DNA from: Spirochaetaceae bacterium
GTDB taxonomy: Bacteria > Spirochaetota > Spirochaetia > Treponematales > Breznakiellaceae
DNA length: 6,838 nucleotides
Direction of reading: 5' to 3'
NCBI GenBank assembly: GCA_031265015.1
Contig: JAISDG010000081.1
Span: 1 to 6,838 of the forward strand
Shown piece after piece: positions 1-5,240 of the stretch. The translations under genes were made by a program, and so were the position numbers. A model generated the notes under the pieces. That model did no database searches, was not told where the DNA came from, and worked only from the letters and a program-made list of their open reading frames with translations. Position 1 is the stretch's first letter, and each line of letters begins with the position of its first letter.

Positions 1-2
1 TG

Positions 3-794
3 TACTGGTCGATTATGCCCTTTGCCCTGCGAAAGTATGTCTGGGCCGTTACCGGTGACGAGGGCTTTACCCTGGGCCATCCCACGGGGATTTTAAGCCT
101 GGTTTCGGGTTTTGTGGCAGGCAAAACGGGGGACAAGAGCAAATCCACCGAGGATCTTAAGGTGCCCGCGGGCCTTTCTTTCTTCCGGGAAGCTTCCATC
201 ATCGGGGCTATTGTGATTTTCATCCTTTGGATCGTGGCCGGCGTCATCACCACATCCCTGGCGGAAGACAACCTGGTTATGCGGTCCGTTAACCAGGGCC
301 TCCGGTTCGGCGCGGGCCTTTTGATCATGCTTACCGGCGTCCGTATGCTGATCAGCCAGATAGTGCCCGCCTTTAAGGGTATTTCCGACAAACTGGTGCC
401 CAACGCCATCCCCGCCCTGGACTGCCCGGTAATCTTTAACTACAAGCCCAACGCGGTAATCATCGGCTTTATCGTGGCGATGATCGTTTCCACCGTGCTG
501 GTTCTTATCTGCAATACCCTGAACGTATTCGGGGTTATATTGATACCCCTGGTTATTACCTCGTTCTTTGAGTGCGGCGCCGCGGCGGTTATCGGCGAAG
601 GCCAGGGGGGATTCCGGGGCTGCGTTATCGGTACCGTCTGCGCCGCCGTGGTCATGGTGGCCATTGTAGGGGTATCCGCCGTTGTCTATTCCGGGACCAT
701 CCAGAACTGGATGCTTATCTTCGGGGGCAATGACTTTTCCCTCTTTGGGCCCATAGCCCGGTTTATCGGGGGAATTTTCGGCTTTGCCCGGTAG
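3..794 (+). CDS. ulaA: PTS ascorbate-type permease EIIC (UlaA/SgaT family), C-terminal part, cut by window edge
   Basis: This is the membrane channel (IIC) of a phosphotransferase uptake system; the family imports and phosphorylates L-ascorbate, although the substrate here is not proven. The frame is open to the left edge (reading YWSIMPFALRK), so the Met at 15 is probably internal. About 263 C-terminal residues remain of a protein usually 420-460 long. Family signatures recalled from UlaA are visible: FTLGHPTG, KSTEDLKVPAGLSFFRE, RMLISQIVPAFKGIS, PALDCPVIFNYKPNAVIIGF, and the late FFECGAAAVIGEGQGGFRG loop. Several long hydrophobic stretches lie between them and fit membrane spans. The IIA and IIB partners, if adjacent, would lie upstream outside the window. 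The gene converges on the minus-strand genes and ends with TAG at 792-794. I am confident of the family and less so of the substrate. Confidence 0.9.
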   Translation, partial: YWSIMPFALRKYVWAVTGDEGFTLGHPTGILSLVSGFVAGKTGDKSKSTEDLKVPAGLSFFREASIIGAIVIFILWIVAGVITTSLAEDNLVMRSVNQGLRFGAGLLIMLTGVRMLISQIVPAFKGISDKLVPNAIPALDCPVIFNYKPNAVIIGFIVAMIVSTVLVLICNTLNVFGVILIPLVITSFFECGAAAVIGEGQGGFRGCVIGTVCAAVVMVAIVGVSAVVYSGTIQNWMLIFGGNDFSLFGPIARFIGGIFGFAR

Positions 795-802
795 CGGTCC
801 TC

Positions 803-826
803 AAAAAGGCTGCCCCGCCGGGGCGC
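803..826 (-). terminator. Rho-independent terminator-like hairpin for the minus-strand HD/HAD/57-residue group
   Basis: Read on the minus strand, GCCCC-GGC-GGGGC (824-812) forms a five-pair GC hairpin with a three-base loop. It is followed after a few bases by TTTTT (807-803). It begins about 24 bases after the stop of the 57-residue gene, where an operon terminator would be expected. On the plus strand the same hairpin has no T-run, so it should act mainly on minus-strand transcripts. Confidence 0.55.
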
Positions 827-847
827 TTCGCGGACGCAGGATGAGTT

Positions 848-1021
848 TCAGCCTTCAGCGGACGGCTTTTTCCCATTTGCCGGATTTTGCTTTGCCTTCT
901 CGATTTCCTCAAGCCGCCGCCGTACAAGTTCCCCTAAAATGTCCGGCGGCAGAGCTTTTAACATCGACTCGTTTCTTAAATGTCCTTTTGGCTTTCTATC
1001 CGAGGATTGATTTGACGCCAT
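848..1021 (-). CDS. Small 57-residue protein, function unknown
   Basis: The minus strand from ATG at 1021-1019 to TGA at 850-848 encodes a 57-residue protein starting MASNQSSDRKPKGHL and ending NGKKPSAEG. The start is well supported: GGAG at 1032-1029 lies seven bases upstream, in the 12-base gap after the HAD stop, which fits translation as the last gene of that operon. The protein has no signal peptide or membrane span. The middle (about residues 18-45) is rich in Leu, Glu, Arg and Lys, includes LPPDILGELVRRRLEEIEKA, and should be helical. Both ends are polar, probably disordered, and rich in Lys and Pro. I do not recognise the family. A small helical cytoplasmic protein, perhaps a regulator or partner of its neighbours, is a guess only. 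Confidence 0.65.
   Translation of the reverse strand: MASNQSSDRKPKGHLRNESMLKALPPDILGELVRRRLEEIEKAKQNPANGKKPSAEG
850..871 (+). terminator. Possible rho-independent terminator of ulaA
   Basis: AGCC (850-853) pairs with GGCT (864-867). Two further pairs form inside after one mismatch, and TTTTT follows at 867-871. It lies about 55 bases past the ulaA stop, inside the last codons of the convergent 57-residue gene. The stem is short, so this is a moderate-to-weak call. Confidence 0.4.
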
Positions 1022-1028
1022 GGTTATA

Positions 1029-1032
1029 CTCC
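1029..1032 (-). promoter_or_regulatory. Ribosome binding site of the 57-residue gene
   Basis: GGAG on the minus strand sits seven bases before the ATG, just after the HAD stop codon at 1036-1034. It is the main evidence that this small reading frame is a translated gene. Confidence 0.6.
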
Positions 1033-1033
1033 G

Positions 1034-1777
1034 TTATGGTTCCCGGAGCAGTTCTTCGGGCCGGATGGAGTTTAGGTTCCCGGCGATTTTGTCGGCCCCC
1101 GCTTCCCGCAGTTCCGCTTCGGTAAAGCTGGTTAGCAGCCCCAGGCATTTCATTCCGCCGGTTTTGGCCGCCCGTACCCCGCCCAGGGAGTCTTCCACCA
1201 CCCAGCAGTTCCCGGGGTCCGTTTCCAGCCGGGATGCCGCTTCCAGGAACAGGTCCGGGAAAGGTTTCTGCCGGCTTACGTCAAGGCCGTTGACCAGGGC
1301 GTCAAAGGCCTTGTGCCGGGCCGCCGCTTCTATCGCCGCGGCCAGCCCTATTTGATCGGACCGCAGTTCGCCGGAACACAGTTCGTTGTTGATAAGCCCG
1401 ACTGCTTCCAGGTTGGCAATCATTTTAACGTAATCCGTGGAAGTAGCCAGGGCGGTTTTAAGCCCCAGCTCCCGGCAGCGGTACACAAATTCCACCGACC
1501 CCGGCAGGGCGGTTAGTTTTCCCCTGACGATTTCCGCATAAATTTCATAGGTCCGTTTCTTGTCCCGGTCAATGTTAAAATCCGCGATTCCAAACTTTTC
1601 CGCGACCCCTCCCAGAAAGGTATTTTCCCCCAGCCCCGTGAAGGGTTTAAAATCTTCATGGTTTACCTCCACATGATGGGTCTCCTTAAACATAAGCCTG
1701 CCCGCTTCCGCTATAAACCACTCCGAATCGGTGAGTACGCCGTCAAGATCAAAAATGACCGCCTGGATTTTATTCAT
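1034..1777 (-). CDS. HAD-superfamily hydrolase, beta-phosphoglucomutase-like (subfamily IA)
   Basis: A 247-residue cytoplasmic enzyme of the haloacid dehalogenase superfamily, which removes or moves phosphate on small molecules through an aspartyl-phosphate. The four motifs are present: FDLDGVLTDSE with nucleophile Asp10 and acid/base Asp12; ATST with Ser113; Lys171 in KPFPDLF; and VVEDSLGG with Glu195-Asp196 as metal ligands. Residues about 14-90 between motif I and motif II are the helical cap, the C1 type seen in phosphoglucomutase- and phosphoglycolate-phosphatase-like members. Residues about 129-157 before the 'NGLDV' strand look longer than in typical relatives, an extra helical segment. 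The gene starts 26 bases after the HD gene and ends 12 bases before the 57-residue gene, so all three are probably co-transcribed. A purine-rich AGGGGAAG lies upstream at slightly long spacing. The substrate cannot be told from sequence; a sugar phosphate is the usual guess. Confidence 0.9.
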   Translation of the reverse strand: MNKIQAVIFDLDGVLTDSEWFIAEAGRLMFKETHHVEVNHEDFKPFTGLGENTFLGGVAEKFGIADFNIDRDKKRTYEIYAEIVRGKLTALPGSVEFVYRCRELGLKTALATSTDYVKMIANLEAVGLINNELCSGELRSDQIGLAAAIEAAARHKAFDALVNGLDVSRQKPFPDLFLEAASRLETDPGNCWVVEDSLGGVRAAKTGGMKCLGLLTSFTEAELREAGADKIAGNLNSIRPEELLREP

Positions 1778-1803
1778 CTCTGTTTACTTCCCCTGCCCGT
1801 ATT

Positions 1804-2619
1804 CTACAGGTACCGTTTTGGCTTGTTCCCCGAAAGAACCGCATATAGTTCAATATAGCTCTTTGCGGTTCCCGCGGCAATCTTGTTCAGCAGCACTTCC
1901 TCAACCTGAAAAAGCCCCACTTCGCTGGACATGCCTACCCGGATGCTGATGGGCCGTTCTTTCCCCGGTTCAATCGTTACTTCGTCAATGGCGTTGGCCG
2001 AATACTGGTGGATATCCCCGACCCGGGGGCTGCCAGCAATGGCCAGGGGGATGCGGGCCCGGCCTTTTTTCATGTCGCAGCCGTCGGCGACTTGAACAAT
2101 CCCCGCTTCCAGGGAATGGATGAACCGGTTTCCCATGTGGCCCGTGATGGCTTCAACGGCCAGGGAACGGACCATCACCTGTTTCTGGAAATTCTTTTCG
2201 TAAACCTCGGCCAGGATACGGCTCAGGGCGGGATAGGCCATATAGGCGCTGTGGAGTTCGTGATCCTGCCGGCCCACGCACATTCCCATATCATGGAGAA
2301 AGGCGCCGCAGAACACCGCGGTCAGGCTGTCCTCAAAGTCCCCCGCTTCTTCCGTTTCAAGGCTGGTTTTAACCTTTGCCTGCCTGAGCAGATCCATCAT
2401 GATCAGGGAGTTGAGGGCCACGGTCCGCATGTGGACCGGGCCGTGGTCGTTGTATTTAAGCCGCTTGATCGATACCGTATTGGCGTATTCCTGCATGGCC
2501 TGGACTTCCCCGTCCTGGAGGAGTATTTTTGCCGCCCGTTCGATTTTTCCCGAAAGCCCCAGGGATTTTACCTTGTCAAGGATCTTGGTATCCAGGGACA
2601 GTTCTTTGCCTGATTTCAA
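1804..2619 (-). CDS. HD-domain metal-dependent phosphohydrolase (COG3294-like), TTG start
   Basis: A 271-residue soluble protein of the HD superfamily, whose metal-bound His/Asp residues usually hydrolyse phosphoesters or nucleotides. Visible ligand candidates are His59 and His63 in YNDHGPVHMRTV, His109-Asp110 in FLHDMGM, His161 in ITGHMGNR, and Asp179 in VQVADGCDMKKGRARIP. The 'NDHGPVH' and 'ADGxDMxKGRARIP' motifs, followed by a C-terminal beta-rich part (about 205-250) with IRVGMSSEVGLFQVEEVL, recall the conserved but uncharacterised HD family COG3294; this is from memory. The start is TTG at 2619-2617, overlapping the TGA of the upstream dehydrogenase remnant as TTGA, with G-rich AGGCGGG (2633-2627) seven bases before it. 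The next Met is residue 42, too deep to be the start. Twenty-six bases separate it from the HAD gene. The natural substrate is unknown. Confidence 0.85.
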   Translation of the reverse strand: MKSGKELSLDTKILDKVKSLGLSGKIERAAKILLQDGEVQAMQEYANTVSIKRLKYNDHGPVHMRTVALNSLIMMDLLRQAKVKTSLETEEAGDFEDSLTAVFCGAFLHDMGMCVGRQDHELHSAYMAYPALSRILAEVYEKNFQKQVMVRSLAVEAITGHMGNRFIHSLEAGIVQVADGCDMKKGRARIPLAIAGSPRVGDIHQYSANAIDEVTIEPGKERPISIRVGMSSEVGLFQVEEVLLNKIAAGTAKSYIELYAVLSGNKPKRYL

Positions 2620-2825
2620 GTATTTTCCCGCCTATATGCCGGGACGGCCAGGTCATAGCGGGCCCTGCTATGACTTGCCCCCTGAAGGGCCGGTTTATGG
2701 CTGGACATGCAGATCGAGTCCGGCACAATCCGGGCCGGTATTTCGTCATCCTTTAGTTCCGGCAAGCCGAATTCCTCCGGCCGGAGATCGCTGACGCCGT
2801 AGATACGGACCGCCGTTGTTTTCAT
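2616..2825 (-). pseudogene. N-terminal remnant of a zinc-dependent (SorE-like) sugar-phosphate dehydrogenase
   Basis: A 69-codon frame beginning MKTTAVRIYGVSDLRPEEF. From memory it follows the N-terminus of medium-chain zinc dehydrogenases of the L-sorbose-1-phosphate reductase type (MKTKAVRLYG.DLRLEEFELPE...DSICMSSYKAA.QGADHKRV..D.A), including Cys39, the expected first catalytic zinc ligand. The match runs to about residue 60 (QGASHSRARYDLA). It then breaks into VPAYRRENT and stops, just before the GHE zinc motif; the nucleotide-binding domain and about 85% of the enzyme are missing. The start is intact, with AGGAG (2835-2831) five bases before ATG, and the TGA overlaps the TTG of the HD gene. 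It cannot be an active dehydrogenase. It may simply be decaying, or it may now serve as a translated leader for the HD gene. Confidence 0.7.
2652..2674. repeat. Perfect 8-bp inverted repeat (GTCATAGC/GCTATGAC) near the dehydrogenase breakpoint
   Basis: GTCATAGC (2652-2659) and GCTATGAC (2667-2674) are perfect reverse complements around a seven-base GGGCCCT centre, and one wobble and one AT pair extend the stem outward. It lies inside the dehydrogenase remnant, about 33 bases before the HD start on the minus strand. It could be a scar, an RNA hairpin affecting HD expression, or an operator. No T-run follows it. Confidence 0.6.
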
Positions 2826-2941
2826 GGTAACTCCTGCTTCAGGTGTACCATTTTTTTATGTTTTCCTCAAGGGAAGCCGGAGCCCCCTGTGTTGTTAGTC
2901 TGTTGGGCGCGTTTGCTGCGCTTGTCTGCCGGGGACGGCAT
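2826..2941 (-). promoter_or_regulatory. Intergenic region upstream of the dehydrogenase remnant, possible weak promoter
   Basis: No gene was found here on either strand. On the minus strand TTGAGG and TACACC sit 17 bases apart, with an A7 run between (complement of T7 at 2851-2857), just before the dehydrogenase ribosome site. This is only a poor match to a sigma-70 promoter. A small hairpin GCGCAGcaaaCGCGC lies further upstream. If group 1 has its own promoter, this is the likeliest place. Confidence 0.25.
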
Positions 2942-2972
2942 TAAGGCGTGTACAGGTCCTCCCGTCCCCGGC
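2928..2972. repeat. 11-bp perfect inverted repeat around the 3' scar of the beta-helix gene
   Basis: GCCGGGGACGG (2928-2938) and CCGTCCCCGGC (2962-2972) are perfect reverse complements separated by 23 bases. The right arm belongs to the direct repeat shared with the beta-helix gene; the left arm has no counterpart after the intact gene. An RNA from either strand could fold into a strong stem, which may end lipoprotein transcripts even though no T-run follows. Confidence 0.6.
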
Positions 2973-2989
2973 GGTGTTGCCGCTGAGGG
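2942..2989 (-). repeat. Direct repeat copy A: 3' end fragment of a beta-helix gene
   Basis: These 48 bases match the last codons of the 517-residue gene (3635-3689): 16 identical bases (2942-2957), a short block that is 7 bases shorter, then 26 identical bases (2964-2989). On the minus strand the segment reads LSGNTAGD and then, in a shifted frame, EDLYTP followed by TAA, so the 7-base difference broke the frame. It begins immediately after the lipoprotein stop codon and is not translated as part of any gene. Confidence 0.85.
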
Positions 2990-2990
2990 G

Positions 2991-3500
2991 TTACGGCACC
3001 AACTCAAAGTCAGCTACCGCATGAACGATAGTATGATCACCTTCACTTATTGTTCTGGGTGTTCTTAATTTATAAACTCTATATGTATCTCCACTATCTT
3101 GCAATAACCAATAAGAAATAAACGTACCGCTTCCACGCCAATCCTGTGTAAAATTTGAACTTACGGATTTCAAAGTGCCGCTTTCCGTCCAGTTTCCATA
3201 TTTTCCGGTAGCGGCATCATGATAAACTGCTCTACCTGCAACAATGTACTGTGGTGAACCGGATTCGACCTTGTAAATTTTTTTAGTATCGCTTAAAGCC
3301 TGGTCTTTAGTTGTGCTTTCAGGATATAGACCAACAATGCACATTTTTTCAGACCAATCTCTCAATTCAGTTGTAATTCCGGTGATTGTAAACACGTTAG
3401 GCCCATCATCCGGGGTTGTCCCGTTATCGCAGGAAATAAACGCCAAACCCAATGCCAGCAAACCAGCCGGTATTGCCAGGAAAATAACTTTCTTATTCAT
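2991..3500 (-). CDS. AT-rich exported lipoprotein (169 residues), treponemal small-lipoprotein type
   Basis: The protein begins MNKKVIFLAIPAGLLALGLA and has a loose spirochaetal lipobox FISC, so Cys24 would be lipidated and the mature chain begins CDNGTTPDDG. The true start is ATG at 3500-3498, with AGAGG (3510-3506) five bases upstream; the frame stays open back to 3746, but that part is out-of-frame beta-helix sequence. The mature part looks beta-rich: FTITGIT (37-44), WRGSGTFISYWLL (121-133), GDTYRVYK (137-144), and a C-terminus ADFELVP. The pattern around 121-144 resembles the exported 169-residue protein encoded at 5241-5750. Base composition is far lower in GC than its neighbours: 15 of 60 bases at 3061-3120 are G or C. 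Direct repeats of the beta-helix 3' end flank it. It probably sits on the cell surface or in the periplasm; its role is unknown. Confidence 0.85.
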   Translation of the reverse strand: MNKKVIFLAIPAGLLALGLAFISCDNGTTPDDGPNVFTITGITTELRDWSEKMCIVGLYPESTTKDQALSDTKKIYKVESGSPQYIVAGRAVYHDAATGKYGNWTESGTLKSVSSNFTQDWRGSGTFISYWLLQDSGDTYRVYKLRTPRTISEGDHTIVHAVADFELVP

Positions 3501-3505
3501 AAAAA

Positions 3506-3510
3506 CCTCT
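3506..3510 (-). promoter_or_regulatory. Ribosome binding site fixing the lipoprotein start
   Basis: AGAGG on the minus strand, five bases before ATG 3500-3498. It supports the lipoprotein signal-peptide start over the longer open frame. Confidence 0.6.
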
Positions 3511-3600
3511 TTGCGTTTTAACGTCCGCCGGCATATTTTTAAGTCCATACGAAACTTTCCGCTCCGGGCTAAAGGCTGCGGAGCCTCGCAGGTTTTCGGT

Positions 3601-3625
3601 CCATGCGCCCGAAAGGGGCGCATGG
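3601..3625. other. Strong 10-bp hairpin between the beta-helix gene and the lipoprotein gene
   Basis: CCATGCGCCC (3601-3610) and GGGCGCATGG (3616-3625) pair perfectly around a five-base loop. It lies 8 bases after the beta-helix stop and about 100 bases before the lipoprotein start. No T-run follows on either strand, so it is not a classic terminator. It may protect or process the upstream mRNA, reduce read-through, or mark the boundary of the inserted segment. Confidence 0.6.
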
Positions 3626-3633
3626 ATGGAATT

Positions 3634-5187
3634 CTAAGGCGTGTACAGGTTCTCCCCCTCGCCGTCCCCGGCGGTGTTGCCGCTGAGGGTTCCCCTGCCG
3701 GCCTGGTAGGCCCCCTTAACTTTGGCGTAGACCCCGCCGCCCACAAACTGGGCCTCGTTGCCGGTAACGGAGCCCCCGTTCAACGTAAAGGCGGGGACCG
3801 GAGACTTTCTGTCGGCGTCTTCAATATAACTTCCAAGGTTATATACAAAAAAATCCTTTCCATAAGCCTGCGCCGGGGGGGTGTACCGTACATGTTCCAC
3901 CTCCAGGGCCTCCACCGCGTAAACCCCCGCTCCGTAGTCCGCCTTGTTGCCGCTGATGGTTCCGCCGTTCATTACCACCCCCGTTACGGCGGGGGCGGTT
4001 ACGGCGGGGCTGGCTTTGGGAATCCGTCCATCGTCGTTGGTGGTAAAGGTTACGGTAATGGAGGCGCTGCCCCGGACGGCGTAGATCCCTCCCCCTTCCC
4101 CGGCCTCGTTACCGGTAATCTGAACCTTGTCCTGGATGATAAGCGAGGTAATACTCCCCCTGTACCGGGCGCTTATCCGCTGGTTCGCTTTTCGGAGATC
4201 ATCCGGCCTGGACAAGGTGGGCGTACTGTTATCATAAATCTGCTCTTTGGTTCCATCGGATGTAAAGTAGATGCCGCCCCCCTGCCGGGCCTTGTTGCCG
4301 GAGATAACGGTGTTCCCCATAAGGACCACCACGGCATCCCCACCAACCCTAATGCCGCCGCCCATTAAGGGAGGCTCGGTGAAAGAGCTGGTAGTTCTGC
4401 CGCAGCCGGTGATGGACGCGTTGTCCTGGAGGGTTGCGGTGGAACGCCAATTCACGACAATGCCGGTGTCCCTGCAGCCGGTAATGGAAGCCTTGTCCAT
4501 CATGGTAAAGTCGCAGCGAACGAGGTCTACGCCATCTCCCTGGCTGTTCTCTATTTTGGCGTTGTCCTGCATGGCAAAGCTGGCGGTGTTGTATACCCCG
4601 GAAACGCTGGCCCCGGCTCCTGAAATAAGGGCGTTGTCTTTCATTAAAAAAGCGCCTTCACTGATTGTAACGGAGGAGTAGGGGTATTTCGTTTGCCGTA
4701 CCACGGCGTTGGCCTCCATGGTAATGCTAAGGTCTTTGCCATTTCCTTTGAACTCCACATCTTCAAAGACCGCGTCCCTGCCCAGGGTAAGGTTTACCGG
4801 TCCTCCTATCGTAAACTCGTCTGTAATCCGAAGAGACTCTATCCTGAGTTTGGAAGGCGGGGCCTTCTCGCCATAGCTCAGTCGAAAGTCCATTTGGGCG
4901 TTTTCGTCCTGGCCGGTGAGGAGGATCTCCGCCGCCCCGCTCCCTTCATAAAGGAAAGCGGATCCTGTGACGGTCGTCTTGCCCACCACGGTGATGGTCT
5001 TGACGTTGCTGGCCGCGGCGGAAGTAAAGGCCTTTTGAAAGGTCCTAAAAGCCTGTTCCGGGGAGCGGCCGTTGTTGTCGTTGTCATTGCCCTTATCGGA
5101 CACATACCAGGACCAGGCCGGAGTTTGGGCAAAGAGGGCTGTTCCCGTAACCAGGACCAGCGCCAGAATCGTAACGAGCTTTTTCAT
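3634..5187 (-). CDS. Secreted right-handed beta-helix repeat protein (517 residues)
   Basis: A signal peptide (MKKLVTILALVLVTGTALFA, likely cut before Gln21) is followed by WYVSDKGNDNDNNGRSPEQAF (about 27-47), the start seen in DUF1565/pectate-lyase-like beta-helix proteins. Two kinds of coil repeat follow. Residues about 181-262 carry 'M/LxDNAxIxG' coils (LMKDNALISG, AMQDNAKIEN, MMDKASITGC, LQDNASITGC). Residues about 289-515 carry 'ISGNxAxxGGGIY' coils (ISGNKARQGGGIY, ITGNEAGEGGGIY, ISGNKADYGAGVY, VTGNEAQFVGGGVY), ending with an abbreviated LSGNTAGDGEGENLY. Such folds are common in adhesins and polysaccharide-binding or -degrading proteins; no catalytic residues or autotransporter barrel are visible. 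AAGGAGG (5200-5194) lies six bases before the ATG. C7 and T7 runs (coding strand) occur close together near 3847-3881. It is probably surface-exposed or extracellular, and a role in attachment is only inferred. Confidence 0.9.
   Translation of the reverse strand: MKKLVTILALVLVTGTALFAQTPAWSWYVSDKGNDNDNNGRSPEQAFRTFQKAFTSAAASNVKTITVVGKTTVTGSAFLYEGSGAAEILLTGQDENAQMDFRLSYGEKAPPSKLRIESLRITDEFTIGGPVNLTLGRDAVFEDVEFKGNGKDLSITMEANAVVRQTKYPYSSVTISEGAFLMKDNALISGAGASVSGVYNTASFAMQDNAKIENSQGDGVDLVRCDFTMMDKASITGCRDTGIVVNWRSTATLQDNASITGCGRTTSSFTEPPLMGGGIRVGGDAVVVLMGNTVISGNKARQGGGIYFTSDGTKEQIYDNSTPTLSRPDDLRKANQRISARYRGSITSLIIQDKVQITGNEAGEGGGIYAVRGSASITVTFTTNDDGRIPKASPAVTAPAVTGVVMNGGTISGNKADYGAGVYAVEALEVEHVRYTPPAQAYGKDFFVYNLGSYIEDADRKSPVPAFTLNGGSVTGNEAQFVGGGVYAKVKGAYQAGRGTLSGNTAGDGEGENLYTP
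3635..3689 (-). repeat. Direct repeat copy B: native 3' end of the beta-helix gene
   Basis: These 55 bases encode the last codons (LSGNTAGDGEGENLYTP) of the 517-residue protein and are repeated, with a 7-base shortening, at 2942-2989. The two copies are in the same orientation and bracket the lipoprotein gene, about 690-700 bases apart. Confidence 0.85.
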
Positions 5188-5209
5188 CGGTATCCTCCTT
5201 AAAATGATA

Positions 5210-5223
5210 CGCCCTTTGGGGCG
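5210..5223. other. Small hairpin upstream of the beta-helix gene
   Basis: CGCCC (5210-5214) pairs with GGGCG (5219-5223) around a four-base loop, in the 53-base gap between the exported 169-residue gene and the beta-helix ribosome site. On the minus strand it is followed by TATCATTTTAAGG. It could moderate expression of the beta-helix gene, but the stem is short. Confidence 0.35.
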
Positions 5224-5240
5224 GGACTTTAGGTTTCCGG

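Noticed and set aside
784..1125. 113-residue plus-strand frame after ulaA
   Set aside because: It overlaps ulaA's end and runs opposite the 57-residue gene and HAD end, with no ribosome site or recognisable motif.
2008..2613. 201-residue plus-strand frame
   Set aside because: It lies wholly opposite the HD gene, whose motifs are clear; its composition matches an antisense shadow.
2880..2990. Integron-type attC recombination site
   Set aside because: GTTGGGC and a nearby inverted repeat recall attC, but the paired core sites and expected arm order are not there, and the repeat is explained by the beta-helix 3' end.
3501..3746. Longer version of the lipoprotein starting at 3746 (251 residues)
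   Set aside because: The added residues are an out-of-frame reading of the beta-helix end and spacer. The lipoprotein start at 3500 has a ribosome site and a signal peptide.
3313..4368. 351-residue open frame on the plus strand opposite the beta-helix gene
   Set aside because: It is the antisense shadow of a GC-rich repeat gene and the lipoprotein. It has no signal, no ribosome site and no sensible domain, and the minus-strand genes have clear signal peptides.
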